Shown one piece after another: positions 23,256-35,495 of a stretch of 64,000 nt of DNA. Within the stretch, counting starts at the first letter, position 1, and each line of letters begins with the position of its first letter. The stretch is taken from the NCBI GenBank assembly GCA_947579605.1, contig OX388312.1, forward strand, positions 27,055,313 to 27,119,312, given 5' to 3'. The position numbers and the translations under genes are program-made. The notes beneath the pieces were generated by a model. The model made no database searches. It was not told the DNA's origin and saw nothing but the letters and a program-made list of their open reading frames with translations. Source of the DNA: Athripsodes cinereus (Eukaryota > Arthropoda > Insecta > Trichoptera > Leptoceridae).

Positions 23256-23877
23256 TTTTTGAAAAAAAAAATAACCAACTTTTAGTAATTTTTAACAATT
23301 ATTTCCGACAGTACTTTCATAAGAAGCAATAGCAATTTTGTATAGAAAGCTCTGAACGGCCACACCGAAAAATGGTATCTCTTTACATAGTATAATTTCA
23401 CTCCTACTTACAGATATGAAACTACTGTAACAATGGCGTATACAGATGTAACAATATATAATATACAATGTATGGAATACTGTAGTACAATCATAATGTG
23501 GAACTCTGCCAACTATCCAACATAATAATATGTGGTAATAATAATAATAATAGTCGGGAATACAAGCTGATAGGAAAAAAATTGCCAGATTTATCTGCAC
23601 AATCATTCCATAAATGATGTTCAAAATTATGCTGCTAAATAGAACTAATACTACTACTCTACTATGTAATGAAGCAAGACTTACAGAGAGAATAATATAT
23701 ATTACGGAATGATTCTTCAATTTATAAGCCAGACTATTGAAAAGCTACGTGGAGTCTGAAAAATAATAGGTCTCCATTTTAGTTTTCATTTAGTACATGA
23801 CTTTATAAATCGTGATATGGCTTTTAAGAGCTTCCATTCTCATCATCACTCTAGCATAAATTTCAAATATGAAATAC

Positions 23878-24080
23878 TAGCGGTCTTCCCCGGCTTCGCA
23901 CGGGTAGATTGGAGTTTTAGTAAGGATGCCTAACTTTTTTGAAAATATAATATAGCCTATGTCACCCGTGGATAATTTAGCTTCCCAACAGTGAAAGAAT
24001 TTTTCAAATCGGTTCAGTAGTTTTGGAGCCTATTCAATGCAAACAATCAAATATTTTCTCTTTATAATATTAGTAAAGAT
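23878..24080 (+). mobile_element. RTE-like non-LTR retrotransposon 3' end
   Basis: The stretch begins near ttccccggcttcgcacgggt, then tagcctatgtcacccgtgga, agtgaaagaatttttcaaat and cggttcagtagttttggagc, and ends in ataatattagtaaagat. This series (ggcttcgcacgggt...tttcaaatcggttcagtagtt...attagta) is a very common 3' end of RTE-clade LINEs and their SINE partners in insects. No coding part remains. Confidence 0.75.
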
Positions 24081-24177
24081 AATTAAAATGATTTTAAAAC
24101 ACTGTGCAATTTCCAAATTAAATTTATTCACCTCTTTTTAATTTGGAAATTATACAGTGTTTAAAATCATTTTAATT
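24081..24177. repeat. Near-perfect hairpin (arms ~40 bp, loop ~15 nt)
   Basis: aattaaaatgattttaaaac plus actgtgcaatttccaaatta (24081-24120) pairs with 24138-24177 with few mismatches. It starts exactly where the RTE-like 3' end stops, so it may be a fold-back product of that insertion or a tiny MITE. Confidence 0.8.
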
Positions 24178-25484
24178 ATAATGAATTTCCAAAGTTTTAA
24201 CACAAAAACATATGATTTATTAGAAAAGATTATAACTCTCCCACTCTTTACTGTAAATTTTCAATGTCTCACTGTAAAAAGAAATTATTTGTAAAACATT
24301 ACTTATGAGACGTTTAAACATTTATAATGCAGTCAATGATGAAGCATATTGCTCATAATCACCGAACCCTAACCTGTATAATCATTGCATGTAATGTTAT
24401 CACTGGCTACTTTATGTGGTAGATGCAATAATGATATGGATTTAAAAAAAAAATCTGTCATATTTATTCATTTATTTCTTTGGTCGCATGAAATTATTAT
24501 TTCTAATTGCACCAGTCTTTTTTTCCTGACTGTACAAGATTATGATTAGATTCCAGATTTCCACGATAAAACATTATTTATAAAGTGATTTATTTATATA
24601 ACTTACGGTTTAAATTAGCTATTTCAAACTTCTAAACGATCTCATTTGACGGGCAGTTTCATAATTTATGAACAACGTTTGCAAGTCTATGCTGATGTTA
24701 ATTAATTGCAACGTGCATCGAAATAAAGACGACGAAGAGGAGTAATCAACTTAATATGACACAACTGTCAGACTGTGGACTGCGTAATTACATCGCGTAC
24801 AACAACATTTTCATAAACACTTCAACAGGAAACGTAACTACGATTAGTATAAACACTGATGATAATTAATCATATAAACTTATCAATGAAACGCCGCTGA
24901 TTACTGTAAACGAACTCGGCTCTGCAAAATAATATCAATGAAAAATACCCTGGAGATTAACAGTGTATACTGTAGGTGATATAAATATATAATAATGAAT
25001 AAAGCATGTATGTAATTTTTCGTAATATAAATGATAACGTTTTACATATTACACAAATATTATTACCTATTATTATTATTCTTGTTAAGTTTGTATGTTA
25101 ATTTCACACAACTGATAATTATAATTAATCACATTTAAGTGTGGAATAAAAATAACAAATTTTGCAATGCGGCATACCACTCATTTTTTAAAATGCTTTG
25201 TAATCTGAGTTATCAATTTGAATACGATTTTTTTCCTGTAGATTAGTACATATTTCGAGAACATTCTTGATGTTTTAAAAACAGTTCGTATAATTTGGAA
25301 TTTTTAATAGGAAAGGAATTTAATGAGATATACCAACATGTTGTTCACCATGAAAATTTTATATGGCTGAACCATGTGAATCAGATTCTATTCAAATCAG
25401 ATTCAAAAAACAGACACAAAAAAATGGAATAGACTGTAATACTAGAAAAGAACATATTATACAAAATACATTTTTAAAAACAAT

Positions 25485-25640
25485 CTGGGTTTATAATAAA
25501 TCCAAGCGCACCCTCAAAATAAGCAATATGCTTATGTCATGAAGGTGGAGTACGTCGGCAGCGGGAGGAATCAAGCTCAAAAGTGAATCTATACTATCAG
25601 GCTGCTGATCAACATAATTGTACGCTCTGTTGCTCTCTCT
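25485..25640 (-). mobile_element. tRNA-headed SINE (GTCGG-type), degraded copy
   Basis: The reverse complement shows ctccaccttcatgacataag catattgctt then tgagggtgcgc and ending ataaaccca. This is the same body as 31212-31300 (plus) and similar to 27825-27990 and 45722-45900. The head near 25560-25640 is scrambled. Confidence 0.55.
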
Positions 25641-25956
25641 GCATACCCCGCAAGGAAAACGAGGTGTAATTTCTTACAGTAACTTAGACAAAAACTTTTC
25701 ATATGAAAAAAATACAAAAGTTAAAAAAACATTTGGGAAAGTTTGTCACTTTAGCCCCATCATAATAAGCATGCCCTCAGGCAGTTCAGTTCTATAACAG
25801 TAACACGGTCCTATGTAACAAATGCCAAAAGAATAAGATAAGTAATAAAAGAGAAACTTTTTTCTTATCTGGCACTTTTAATGAGGAACATAATAATAAT
25901 ATTATAATAAGATTCTCAAAATATGTACTTTGTAATACTTTTTCTGGACTTTCTTC

Positions 25957-25974
25957 CTTTCTTTCTTTCTTTCT
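25957..25974. repeat. (CTTT)n microsatellite
   Basis: About four to five tandem TTTC units. Confidence 0.7.
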
Positions 25975-26294
25975 GTATTCTTATTATATAATAGAAGATA
26001 TGGAATTTGAACAAATAGAAAAATTTATGACACTGATTTAAATGTAGAATAATTTTATTTGCATCTCAGAACAAAATACTATTTTATTAAACTTTAAGTT
26101 TAAGATAATACACGAAGTGATGCAAAAGTAAACTATATTTTAGTTCAGTGCCATAATATTTTCCTTGCGTTCAAACTTTGCTAAATTCCTAATCTGCATC
26201 ATTACTCGATGGAAACATGTTGCCAACTCAACTTTCTTTAAAAAAATTCATACATCTACACGTAAAATTTCCAGTGCCGATGATAATTTTTTTT

Positions 26295-26638
26295 TATGGA
26301 AATAAACACAAACTGTTTAAGTTTTACTACATTTTATAATAGGTACAGTAACCTGGTTTCGACTTAAGTCATCGTCAAACTCTGACATTGACTCTTACAA
26401 AGTCATAGTCAATTAAAAAAAAAATCTGACAATGACTCTTACAAAGTCATAGTTATTTAAAAACAAACTCTGATAATGACTCTTACAAAGTCATAGTCAT
26501 TTAAAAACAAACTCTGACAATGACTCTTACAAAGTCATACAAATACAAATTCTTACAAAGACTTTGCAAGTTGAAACCAGGTTACTGTATCTATTATTAA
26601 ATATAGTAAAACTCAAACAGTTTGTGTGTATTTCCATA
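26295..26638. mobile_element. Long-TIR MITE (344 bp) with an internal minisatellite
   Basis: About 70 bp at the left end (tatggaaataaacacaaact ... acctggtttcgactt) reappears inverted at the right end with about 90% identity. The core is four copies of a ~46-bp unit containing tgactcttacaaagtcatag. No ORF. The target duplication is not clear in the AT-rich flanks. The architecture (long TIRs around tandem repeats) resembles foldback-type elements. Confidence 0.85.
26376..26545. repeat. ~46-bp tandem repeat, four copies
   Basis: The unit ctctgacaatgactcttaca plus aagtcatagtcatttaaaaa caaa is repeated with slight variation. Each unit itself contains a short inverted pair, gactcttacaaagtc. Confidence 0.85.
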
Positions 26639-27049
26639 AATTAATATGAAGTTTTACAAAATAAAAGTCAAATCAATCAATAAGGTAGAATAATTACTTT
26701 AAACTCTTTCATGTGGTCAGCAGTCGTTTAGTGTATCTTAGTTGATAACACGCTTCAATTAATAATAACCAGATGTTATTATAAAAAGGTATGTTACTAT
26801 TATATTGACTATTAATATATTTCTTATCAATACTAACACACTTTTTACAAAAATTACCAATTAACTCAGATTCTCATAATTACAAACTTTTCAGTAAAAT
26901 GAATACTTAGTACTCTTAACCAGCCTTGTGTCGATTCGTAAGCATCGAGACTCTGTATCATGCTATCCTTAAGGAAGTTCACATTGATGTATCTACCACG
27001 TACACACGGTATATATAATATACCTAACTAGTATGTACCTAATTCATTA

Positions 27050-27120
27050 GGTTGGACTAGTGGTTAACACACTCGCCTTGCAAGCGAGGGGTCGTGGGTT
27101 CGATCCTCAGACTAGGCAAA
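27050..27120 (+). mobile_element. tRNA-Ala(TGC)-like sequence, probably a SINE head
   Basis: gactagtggttaacacactc gccttgcaagcgaggggtcg tgggttcgatcctcagacta resembles a tRNA. It has an A box (TAGTGGTTAACAC), a perfect five-pair anticodon stem (ctcgc/gcgag) with loop CTTGCAA, and a B box GGTTCGATCC. The acceptor arms do not pair properly (gttggac against actaggc) and the T stem has a mismatch, so it is read as tRNA-derived rather than a working tRNA gene. Confidence 0.6.
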
Positions 27121-27824
27121 AATATTAATGTCCATTTTCTGAGCTAATTCAATGTGTACGAGTCATCTATAGTAGTTTAAAAACTTAATTTGATTGACAT
27201 CCACACTTCTGAGCAAGTGAAAATCCAGTTTTCAACACAACAGACTGTGTTACATACAATAATCGAATACTTATTACTCTAATAGCTGAAAAAAAACTGA
27301 AAACTCCTACCATTAAACATAGTTTCCTTTTATACATTATTTCAACAATTCCACAAACATATTTTTTCTTTATATGAAGACAAATAAAAAAAATGTTAAT
27401 ACTTTTTATTGAGTTATCCACAGAATATTATTATTTATTGAGTGAAGTGGAAACAAAAACATTTCGAAAGAAATTTCGATAAAATCCTACATGTCGACAT
27501 TTTTTTTTGACTATGTTGCAATTCAAGTATCAATTTAAAAATAAATCTTTCACCGCAAAACAATCTGAGCATGTAACGTTATGTAACAAAAAAAAAATGC
27601 TAAAATATTTTCAAAAGATATGGCAACACTGTTTCCATAGAGAATTGATAAAGATGCACTATTTTGAATAAAGAATAATATATAATACTATAATAAAACT
27701 AAGATGAGAAGAAATAATATTCACACCTGTTTCATATCACTGGCAGTTGTGATGTGGGCCTGAAATCCAATACATGATTAACTAGGGAACAAATGTATTA
27801 TTATTATTTTTTTTTTTTTTTTTT

Positions 27825-27990
27825 AAAAGATATATCTGGGTTTTGTTATAAACCCAAATACAACCTTATACACCTTCCACAGTAAGCTAAAAGCTTGTGT
27901 CGTGAAAGGGGAGTTTGCCGGCACCTGGGATCGAACCGCGGACCCCTTGTTCAAGAGGCCGAGACTCTACCTCCAGGCTACCGACGAACT
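27825..27990 (-). mobile_element. tRNA-headed SINE (GTCGG-type), good copy
   Basis: The reverse complement reads gagttcgtcggtagcctgga ggtagagtctcggcctcttg, a B box region ggtccgcggttcgatcccag, then gtgccggcaaactcccctt and tcacgacacaagc. It ends ggttgtatttgggtttataa and agatatatctttt. It matches 45722-45900 over its whole length, and a head fragment recurs at 62972-63000. Confidence 0.85.
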
Positions 27991-28411
27991 CTAATTAGAA
28001 TAATAACATATAATAACAAGTGAAGACCAACTCAGGTAACACAACTGTGAATGAAACAATACATACAATATAATCCATAATATTATAATAAAATAAACAT
28101 ACAAACAATACATCATGTGTTACACTAATAGTGGTTAGTAGTTTATAGTAAATATTCTGCATGTGAGAGCGAACTACATTAAGTCGAATTTTGGTCTAAA
28201 TGACTTACAAAATTAGTGTTACACGGACCTTGTTATGCTCTTTACAATGGCATATTCACCTATTTTGATAAAGTGTTACATTTTGTGACATAAATAAATA
28301 CAAAAAAAATATTATCAAATTTTTGATATATAAAAAAAGTGAGAGATTTGGTTAAAATCAATCATCCAACACTATCATTTTTGAGTGATTTTGTATTTAC
28401 AACAAGCGAGA

Positions 28412-28575
28412 AGCCGCAACCCATCTTTTCGCGAGATGTGCTTTGAGCAATATTAAGCTATCGAGTCCCGTCCAGGGCACTACCAAATAAGGTGACGTTG
28501 TCTTTTCTAAGCCTTATATGGTAGTTTGTGAGTTGAATTTACATTTATGTGACCTCATACAATGGTTCATTGTAA
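28412..28575. mobile_element. SINE with tRNA-Arg-like head, rearranged copy
   Basis: 28412-28463 (minus) is the head: gcttaat...gcacatctcgcgaaaaga then tgggttgcgg. 28464-28575 (plus) is the body: gtccagggcactaccaaata then aggtgacgttgtcttttcta. Head and body therefore point in opposite directions, unlike the copy at 49321-49429. Confidence 0.6.
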
Positions 28576-28814
28576 AAATAACATAGATAAACAAATGCAA
28601 TGTGTCTCCTGACATAATGTAGTTTTGCTCTGGCATACAGAATTGTATTACACTGTGACCCAGGTTTCATGTTTCATAAGTAAATACACTACTACTAACA
28701 GTTGACACCTTTATTATGTATGAGAGTAATGTCGATACAATATAATGTTATTTTACATCTTAATGATATGAAGAATTGAACTATTTCTTCAAAAGATTAT
28801 TTCATTATCTAGAT

Positions 28815-29010
28815 CAGTATTTCCCAAACTATGGGTCGCGACCCACCAGCGAATATTGAGTGAGTCCTAATGGACGTTTCGCCACCGTATAAGACTTGAA
28901 TAAAAAAATGTTGTTGGAGCAATGTTTGGAGAAAAAAAGCTAAAAGGCGGGTCCCAAGATTGGAAATTTTTGTGGTTCTCAAAGAGCCCAGTCAACTTTG
29001 GGAACCACTA
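28815..29010. mobile_element. hAT MITE, 196 bp, intact ends
   Basis: It is flanked by an exact 8-bp duplication atctagat (28807-28814 and 29011-29018). The ends are CAGTATTTCCCAAACT and, inverted, TAGTGGTTCCCAAAGT, followed by gggtcgcgaccca. The same family appears in the opposite orientation at 60412-60614. No ORF; mobilised in trans. Confidence 0.92.
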
Positions 29011-29788
29011 ATCTAGATAATTCCGTTGTTTTTTCTGTCCAAAAAAATCACTATTTTAAGGTTATGTTTGACCCTATCCAGTACAATGGTGAAAATTGGA
29101 AACACTATGCAGTCTGGCAAATCGTCACTAAATACGTCACAAGTATTAGTGACCAAATTATCCAAAGGGATGTTATAGACCATTTTATATGCTTTACAAA
29201 GAAAACCGAATTTTGTATATGTATTCCCTTATACTGTGAAAAGTCCTTGAGATTAGAAATATGAAAAATCTTTTGATTCAAATAATTTAAATTAATAATT
29301 AAGAAATGTAGACAGTAGGACATAGATAATTAAATTTAATAGTCTTTGTAAATAAATTTTCAACACATGCAACACTGTCCAATCAAGATTTATTAAATTA
29401 ATTCAACACCAGCCCATTGTGACTCAATCAAAAACTTAAGCTCTGTCCTGTTACCCTATAGGAAAATTGTTAAATTTAATTAACAAAATTTGGTTAATTC
29501 CTTTGAATACAAAGTCAAAATATTGTCGTTAGTAGGTGGTTAAAATAGTTTGTCAGGAAAAATATTAATGATATGAATATTGTTAATAAATGTTTTTTTT
29601 TTGTTAAATAATGTTTTGTTTGTTCATAATAAAATGTTATTGAATCAGTGAGATTTTAAAAATATTAAGTAATAGTCACTGGATAATAGTTATAATCTTA
29701 TACTTAAGTGTAATGTAAGTAACAAAAGGAAATTATCTGTAAGATACATTTCATCTAACAATATATTTTGTAGTTTTTCTATTGCATT

Positions 29789-30022
29789 CATTCATACCAT
29801 TATGGCATTTTCCACAAGGGGGATAACCAACAGACCAACTGCATGCAGCAAACATACAGGTTGTGCTCTATATTCCAATAAAAAATTAAGACACATAAGG
29901 TGACACACCTCATCGCCGAATTGAAGATGTAAAATATTATTTTTTCAAAAACTTGTTTTTTACACGACACTCGAAAACTAACAGAAAAAAGTAGGAAACC
30001 TGTTCTCTACCTTGAGATCTTC
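29789..30022 (+). mobile_element. (CTA)n-type element, diverged copy
   Basis: ccattatggcattttccaca, agggggataaccaacagacc, aattaagacac..., cgccgaattgaagatgtaaa and ttacacgacactcgaaaact occur in the reference order. Confidence 0.8.
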
Positions 30023-30875
30023 TATTTCATACTGATGGAATTAAAAAAAAAAGACAGTACAAAAAAGTACAAGAATTGTTGTGAACCCTTGTTGAGAATT
30101 AATCAATGAAAAGAGACTTAAATGGAATGAAATTGTTTAAAATGAAGGAAGCCTGTTTTCACCAAGTTAGATAGTCAATATGTGCTTCTGATTCTCTTGA
30201 ACTTAGAAAGCATTAGCCAAATAGTCTTTCTGAAGTAAGAGAATAAAAGTGAAACAATAAACCAACTAGCTTTTCTGAAGCAAACACATTAAAGTGAACA
30301 TGTAAATATTGTATTTTGACAATACAGACAAAGTATCATCTACATGAGATTGTTTTTGGGAAACGAAATGATCCAACTGGGATTCCAATCCAGGATCTAA
30401 TGAATACAGAATCAGCCCATCAACCAATGCAATGCTGAATAATAAATTTGTAGGTATGAAACTTGAAAATAATATTTAAATCAAGACGTGATATACAACT
30501 TCACTTCAGTCAGTCGTCGGAATCATTTTAATATCAGATGGTACCTACAGATTAATTAAAACAACTAGATGCAGATGAGTATTAAATTTTAAATAGACTG
30601 GGCCCAACTTATATAAAATTGTTAAACAATAGATGATAGGTACACACTATATATTGTGTTTTAAATATTTCCAAATAATAATGATAAATAATGGCAAAAC
30701 AATGGGATCAACTTCATCACTATATATATTAAACCTAATTAATAATGTAACAATGCAATATCATGACTTGAAGAAATAATATATTTATAAACACAAATAA
30801 TACGTGTTTAATGATTCTCATGGGGAAATGAAGATTCATTCATCTCATAATAAAGTCACTCACTTTCTCTCACTT

Positions 30876-31105
30876 GTACCATCACCATCACGGCATTTCC
30901 CACAAGCAGAGTAGTCAGCAGACCAGTCGCATGTAATAAACATGCAAGCTCTCCTCTCTACGTCAATAAAAAAATTAGAAATTCAGGATGGGTGGCACAC
31001 CTCATTGCGGAATTTAAAATTGAACATCTGCTTTTTACAGAACACTCAAATATTTACAGAAAAGTGTGGAAAACCTAGGTTTTTTATCGGAAACTCCACA
31101 GGATA
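30876..31105 (+). mobile_element. (CTA)n-type element copy
   Basis: accatcaccatcacggcatt tcccacaagc, then aagctctcctctctacgtca, aaattcaggatgggtggcac and ctcattgcggaat, then ttttacagaacactcaaata, ending near ggaaactccacaggataat. Confidence 0.85.
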
Positions 31106-31211
31106 ATTAAGTCCATAGCTTTTTTATTTTCTATCAAATCATACCTTTACCTAGTAAAGATAAGATATGGAATAGATTAGTACGTATTTAGTCATGTTTC
31201 TTTTATTTACA

Positions 31212-31300
31212 AATTACTCCACCTTCACGACACAAGCATATTGCTAACTGTGAGGGTGTCCGGGGTGTATCTAGTTTTATCTCAAATCTAGGTTCAACTT
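31212..31300 (+). mobile_element. SINE body/tail fragment (GTCGG-type)
   Basis: ctccaccttcacgacacaag catattgct...gtgagggtgtccggggtgta then tctcaaatctaggttcaac matches the body of the copies at 25485-25640 and 27825-27990. Confidence 0.6.
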
Positions 31301-33304
31301 TTTCAACAAAAAAAAATATTGAGGAAAAGACCTAAAATAAAGGATATTTTTCATTTCAATTTCTTATTTAACAAAAGACGAGTTTGGGTTAGCACAAATA
31401 AAACACACTTCAAATACCTACCTTAGTATTTATTTATTTATTCATTCTTTGCTCTTCATTGATAAAGAAGTAAATTCAATCAACATACAGAGGTGGAAAG
31501 TCTTCTAACTAACCCAAACCTTTGTTGTGATAGTGGAAAAGGTCAGAAATTGAATTTGAAACTGAAATTCCTGAATTAAAGTCTGAGTCTATTATTAGGC
31601 TACTGACCATATCTCAGGTATTCATAAAACTTCGCCCTTGAGACATTTATCATCTAAAGAGATTTTGTCTGGCAGTCGACATTCTGGAAATAATAAAAGA
31701 CTTCCAGGAAGCAGTTGGTCTCCGACAAAAATATGAAGAACAATGGGAAAAATATATATAAAGATGAATGGTTTGTGAACTTTTGAATTGGAATGTAAGG
31801 TATTGGGAACTCCAGTGGAGGGAAATGACACATATAATTACAAAAAAGGAATGTGAACAAATAACTATGACTAAACTTAGAAGAAGACAACACCGGCTTT
31901 ATCATGATGTATGATTAGTATCACTGCATCCTAATTTGGATAATGACAATCCATGGTGTCGAATATTAACGAAATAAAAAAATATATATGTACAGCAATA
32001 CTTGCAAAGAAAATGCACATTCACACCTGGCTTACTAGTCATGGTTAGTCCGAGAATAAGGTTATCCCTAGTCAAGCCAAAACAACACTCATTCATTATT
32101 TAAATATTTAAATTTTGTTCCTTACTGTAATTTAAAAAAAATTTCAGCAGTTGTTCTATAGTCAGAATGTGGCATAATCAATTGACAGGTGAGGCAGAAT
32201 AATGGCTGTTTGAGAATAATGAGTTACTTATCCAGGCATAAAAGATGGAACAGTAGTTATTCCATGATTATGTATCTAGCTATACCAGACAAAACATTAA
32301 TAGTAGTTGTCACAAACTACCTGTACACCTAATGAGCCTTAGATAAGGCAATGTTATCAAATTAAAGTAGTTCATGCTTTATAATTAAGTGGGTTTAGAT
32401 TAAATGAAATATTTATAAACGCTTCCGATAACAATTCAAAATGTGTTGTATTTAACAATATTTCTTGTTCCGAGGCGAGGCGCTATTATGAGTTACGTTA
32501 TTCACGTGCACATATATTTTCATAAATATTATCATTTTAATTGTATAGCAACAAGTATGCTTAGTATCAAACAGCGGTCTTTTTTTTAGCCAAGTTCATA
32601 GTTACCCAACGAACGTGTGCACAAATATTCCATCTCTTTTTTCTTCGCATAACAAATGTATCCAAAAAAAGAAGACCAAACTAACTATTTTCTTTCTTAC
32701 TTCTTTTCTATATTAGCAAAGAGAAGAAAAGAAAGAGAGAACATTCATTAGAACATGTTTGTTCAGTAAGTGTGGATCTAAGAGTTATGAATACTGCTGA
32801 TTGTACCAGACGTTTTATTTAATAGTAGAAAATAAATCAACCAAAAATATAACGAATAAAAATAAATTTTCATAAATAATGAAATATCTTCCTATGTGAT
32901 GAAGAAAACAAAAAAAAATGCTGTATTTGGTAGTTACTGAGTGAAACATTCAAATTATAAATTGAAAGAATTCCGCTTGGAATTTTCGAATTCACTTGTC
33001 TGAGAAACAATGAAAAACTAGAAAATAATAAAAGATTTATGCTGCCAATCAATAGCACGAAGAATCAGATAAAATATTCAAAGAATTCCGAGAATCACAT
33101 TGACTAATATTCTTAGTAATAATAATATATCCAATATATTGTGACAATGTGATAGAATTTGGTGTTGACTCATCCAATACAAAAAAGAATTCCATGCAAG
33201 ACCACTGATAAGAAGGTTGTATCGATTAAACTGTACAGATATTGATGACTTCAATGTTTGTTCAGATTACCTAATACAATAAATTCAAGTTTACAATCTA
33301 AATT

Positions 33305-33628
33305 GTGGAGTCCCTGGTAAAAAATAAGTCTTGTCTGTCTCCACTCTTGTCTGTCAGTTTTCGAGTGTCCTTTACGAATCAGGCGTTCGTAAAACATCAT
33401 GTTTAAGACATTCAATATTTTCAGTTCAGCGTTGAGATATGCCACCCATCTTGAGTGTCTGAACTTTTATTGACACAGCAAGAACAGGTTGCATGTTTAT
33501 TATTTGAATGTATACCTTTTATGTAATTGTTTTTTATCAATGTACAGTAAAGAATGAATAAATAAATAAATAAATAAGTGCAATTGGTCTGCTGGCTACC
33601 CCACTGTTGGGATATACCATAGTGATAT
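33305..33628 (-). mobile_element. (CTA)n-type element with an internal insertion
   Basis: On the minus strand: cactatggtatatcccaaca, gtggggtagccagcagacca, then about 95 bp of unrelated AT-rich DNA containing a (TTTA)n run, then aacatgcaacctgttcttgc, gacactcaagatgggtggca and gacactcgaaaactgacaga to ccagggactcca. Confidence 0.8.
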
Positions 33629-33780
33629 AAATATAGTATAGTAGTAATCTAAATGCAATGCAACAATTTGATAAGGATACAAAACGGCAAAGAGAATGTA
33701 TATAAATGTACGATTAATATACCTATTTTAGAAAATTACAGGGCAATTCTTAATACAGCTAGTATTTGACTAACTTGTAC

Positions 33781-33850
33781 TACTCTTATACCATCATTGC
33801 ATATCCCACAAGTGTAGTAGTCAGAGGACTAACTGTAAGTAATGAGTTGA
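33781..33850 (+). mobile_element. (CTA)n-type element, 5' fragment
   Basis: ctcttataccatcattgcat atcccacaagtgtagtagtc agaggactaactg matches the first ~60 bp of the element. Confidence 0.65.
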
Positions 33851-35495
33851 AAATTGGTTACATTACGAACGTACTCTGATAATGCAACAGTGACTTTTGT
33901 TTACATATTCTGTAATAATATTTATAACAAATATATAAATATTATATTTAATAACTTCAATAACATATTATCACTATAACTACAATAATAATACAAAGTC
34001 ATTCATAGGATTGTGTAAAATTCAATAAGCAGTAAATTATTTAAAATATTTATTTATTTTATTCTTCTTGCACATCATCACACATCTTGCACACAATATG
34101 TATATTTTATTGCCTTTAATAAAAAATACATTTGTATGATGGTTGAAATGTTTGTAAAGACTTGTGATTCTGACAGTTATTTATAGTTTTACCAGAAAAA
34201 TGTAACAAAATGAGGCTATTTTATGTTGAATTTTATCATGTTTCGTAAAATGGGTGAAAAAACCATTATTATAAAATTGTGTTACTGATAACACGATTGT
34301 TTATGTCTCTAATAAGATTACATTTAAAGGATAATTATGTACCTCCTCAGGAGGATAAAACCCCCACTCTTAAAGAGAAAATTTTTAAACAAATATTCTT
34401 AAAAGTACAAATATTATTTTTTCTTTACAAATCAATTTTGGAGTCACCCATCTGTGAAAACAAAAACTTTTGCTTAAACGAGTTGATAAACACGTCTCTC
34501 AATTGGAAATACAAATGAAGAATTGTGAAATGCTATTGCCTCTTACAGAATGCCTAAAGAGTATTTAAAACAAATGTTAATTAGTAGTGGTGAGAAATTT
34601 TTATTTAACCAGCCATTCTAGGCAGAATTATAGTGATACGAGTTTCAAATAAACATAAAATGTGCTACATGAATAATAATTTAACTCAATTTATGCTTAT
34701 CCCAGACAATATACATTGATTTAGGACAAATTTAAAATGTCCATTAACTATAAGTGAAACTTGTCAGCTCACAATCCGTCAGGAGTTTACCCAAAGGTAT
34801 TCGAATATGTCAATGATACTATATACTTTTCATCTGTAAGAAAATCAATATAAATGGAAATGTATGGAGTGTAAAATATATTCTTTATTTACTAACTGTC
34901 AACCATTTATTCACAGCTTACAATAAAGCAATGTTTATCAATTGGTTACTGTTTCATATATCTGAACGTTGGAGATAAACTTATTTTTTAATATTGCCAT
35001 ATAAAGTTTTTCATTTACTTTTTTACATGTTTACTAAAATAAAATTACTGTAGAAAATGATTGTAGGTCATTGCCATTAGATGTTATTGTAAAGTTTTTT
35101 CGAAATGCAAATTATATCAAGATGAATTAGCATTGTTTTATTTCAATTGATACAAAAATTAAACATCTTTTTTTATCAATCTATGCAAATTGTAAAAGGC
35201 TTAATAATTAGAACAAATAAATAAATAAACAATTCATAATTCTTAAAATCACTTTTTTTGACATAGGTGAATACATCGTCAGTAAGAATGTAACGAGGAT
35301 AACAACACCATGCTAATTTGGCCAAAAGTGAACATAGTTCATTTTTTCTCTGACATCCAGATATATATTTTAACTTGTTATTTCATATAAATGACTTTGT
35401 ATTTATTTACGTGTAAAATATTTTAAATTAGATGATGTATAATGAATAATTTAAGGTTAGTCGTCGTACGATAGACCCATAAAGATAAAACTCAC

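Larger units (their letters stand above)
15993..26294 (-). other. dlg1 intron 3, PDZ1-proximal part: retroelement-rich, no exon seen
   Basis: This half of the 23-kb intron contains two inverted LINE 3' ends (16229-16640, 17770-18170), a hAT element (17548-18275), (CTA)n elements (18284-18540, 18997-19262, 23160-23255), a 35-bp duplication (19936-20004), a second LINE end (20667-20828), an RTE-like 3' end (23878-24080) with an adjoining hairpin, and a SINE fragment (25485-25640). The long open frame at 23292-23720 has no recognisable domain and low-complexity Tyr/Ile text. Confidence 0.55.
26639..35495 (-). other. dlg1 intron 3, middle part: no exon seen
   Basis: AT-rich DNA with SINE heads (27050-27120, 27825-27990, 28412-28575, 31212-31300), a hAT MITE (28815-29010), (CTA)n elements (29789-30022, 30876-31105, 33305-33628, 33781-33850) and otherwise unremarkable sequence. 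The frames at 28998-29264, 31622-32096 and 34279-34518 lack recognisable protein features. Confidence 0.55.

Noticed and set aside
23292..23720. 142-codon minus-strand frame as a gene
   Set aside because: Low-complexity Tyr/Ile/Ser text with no domain, inside an intron; AT-rich DNA can give such frames by chance.
27050..27120. Functional tRNA-Ala(TGC)
   Set aside because: The anticodon arm is perfect but the acceptor arms do not pair and the T stem has a mismatch; a SINE head is more likely.
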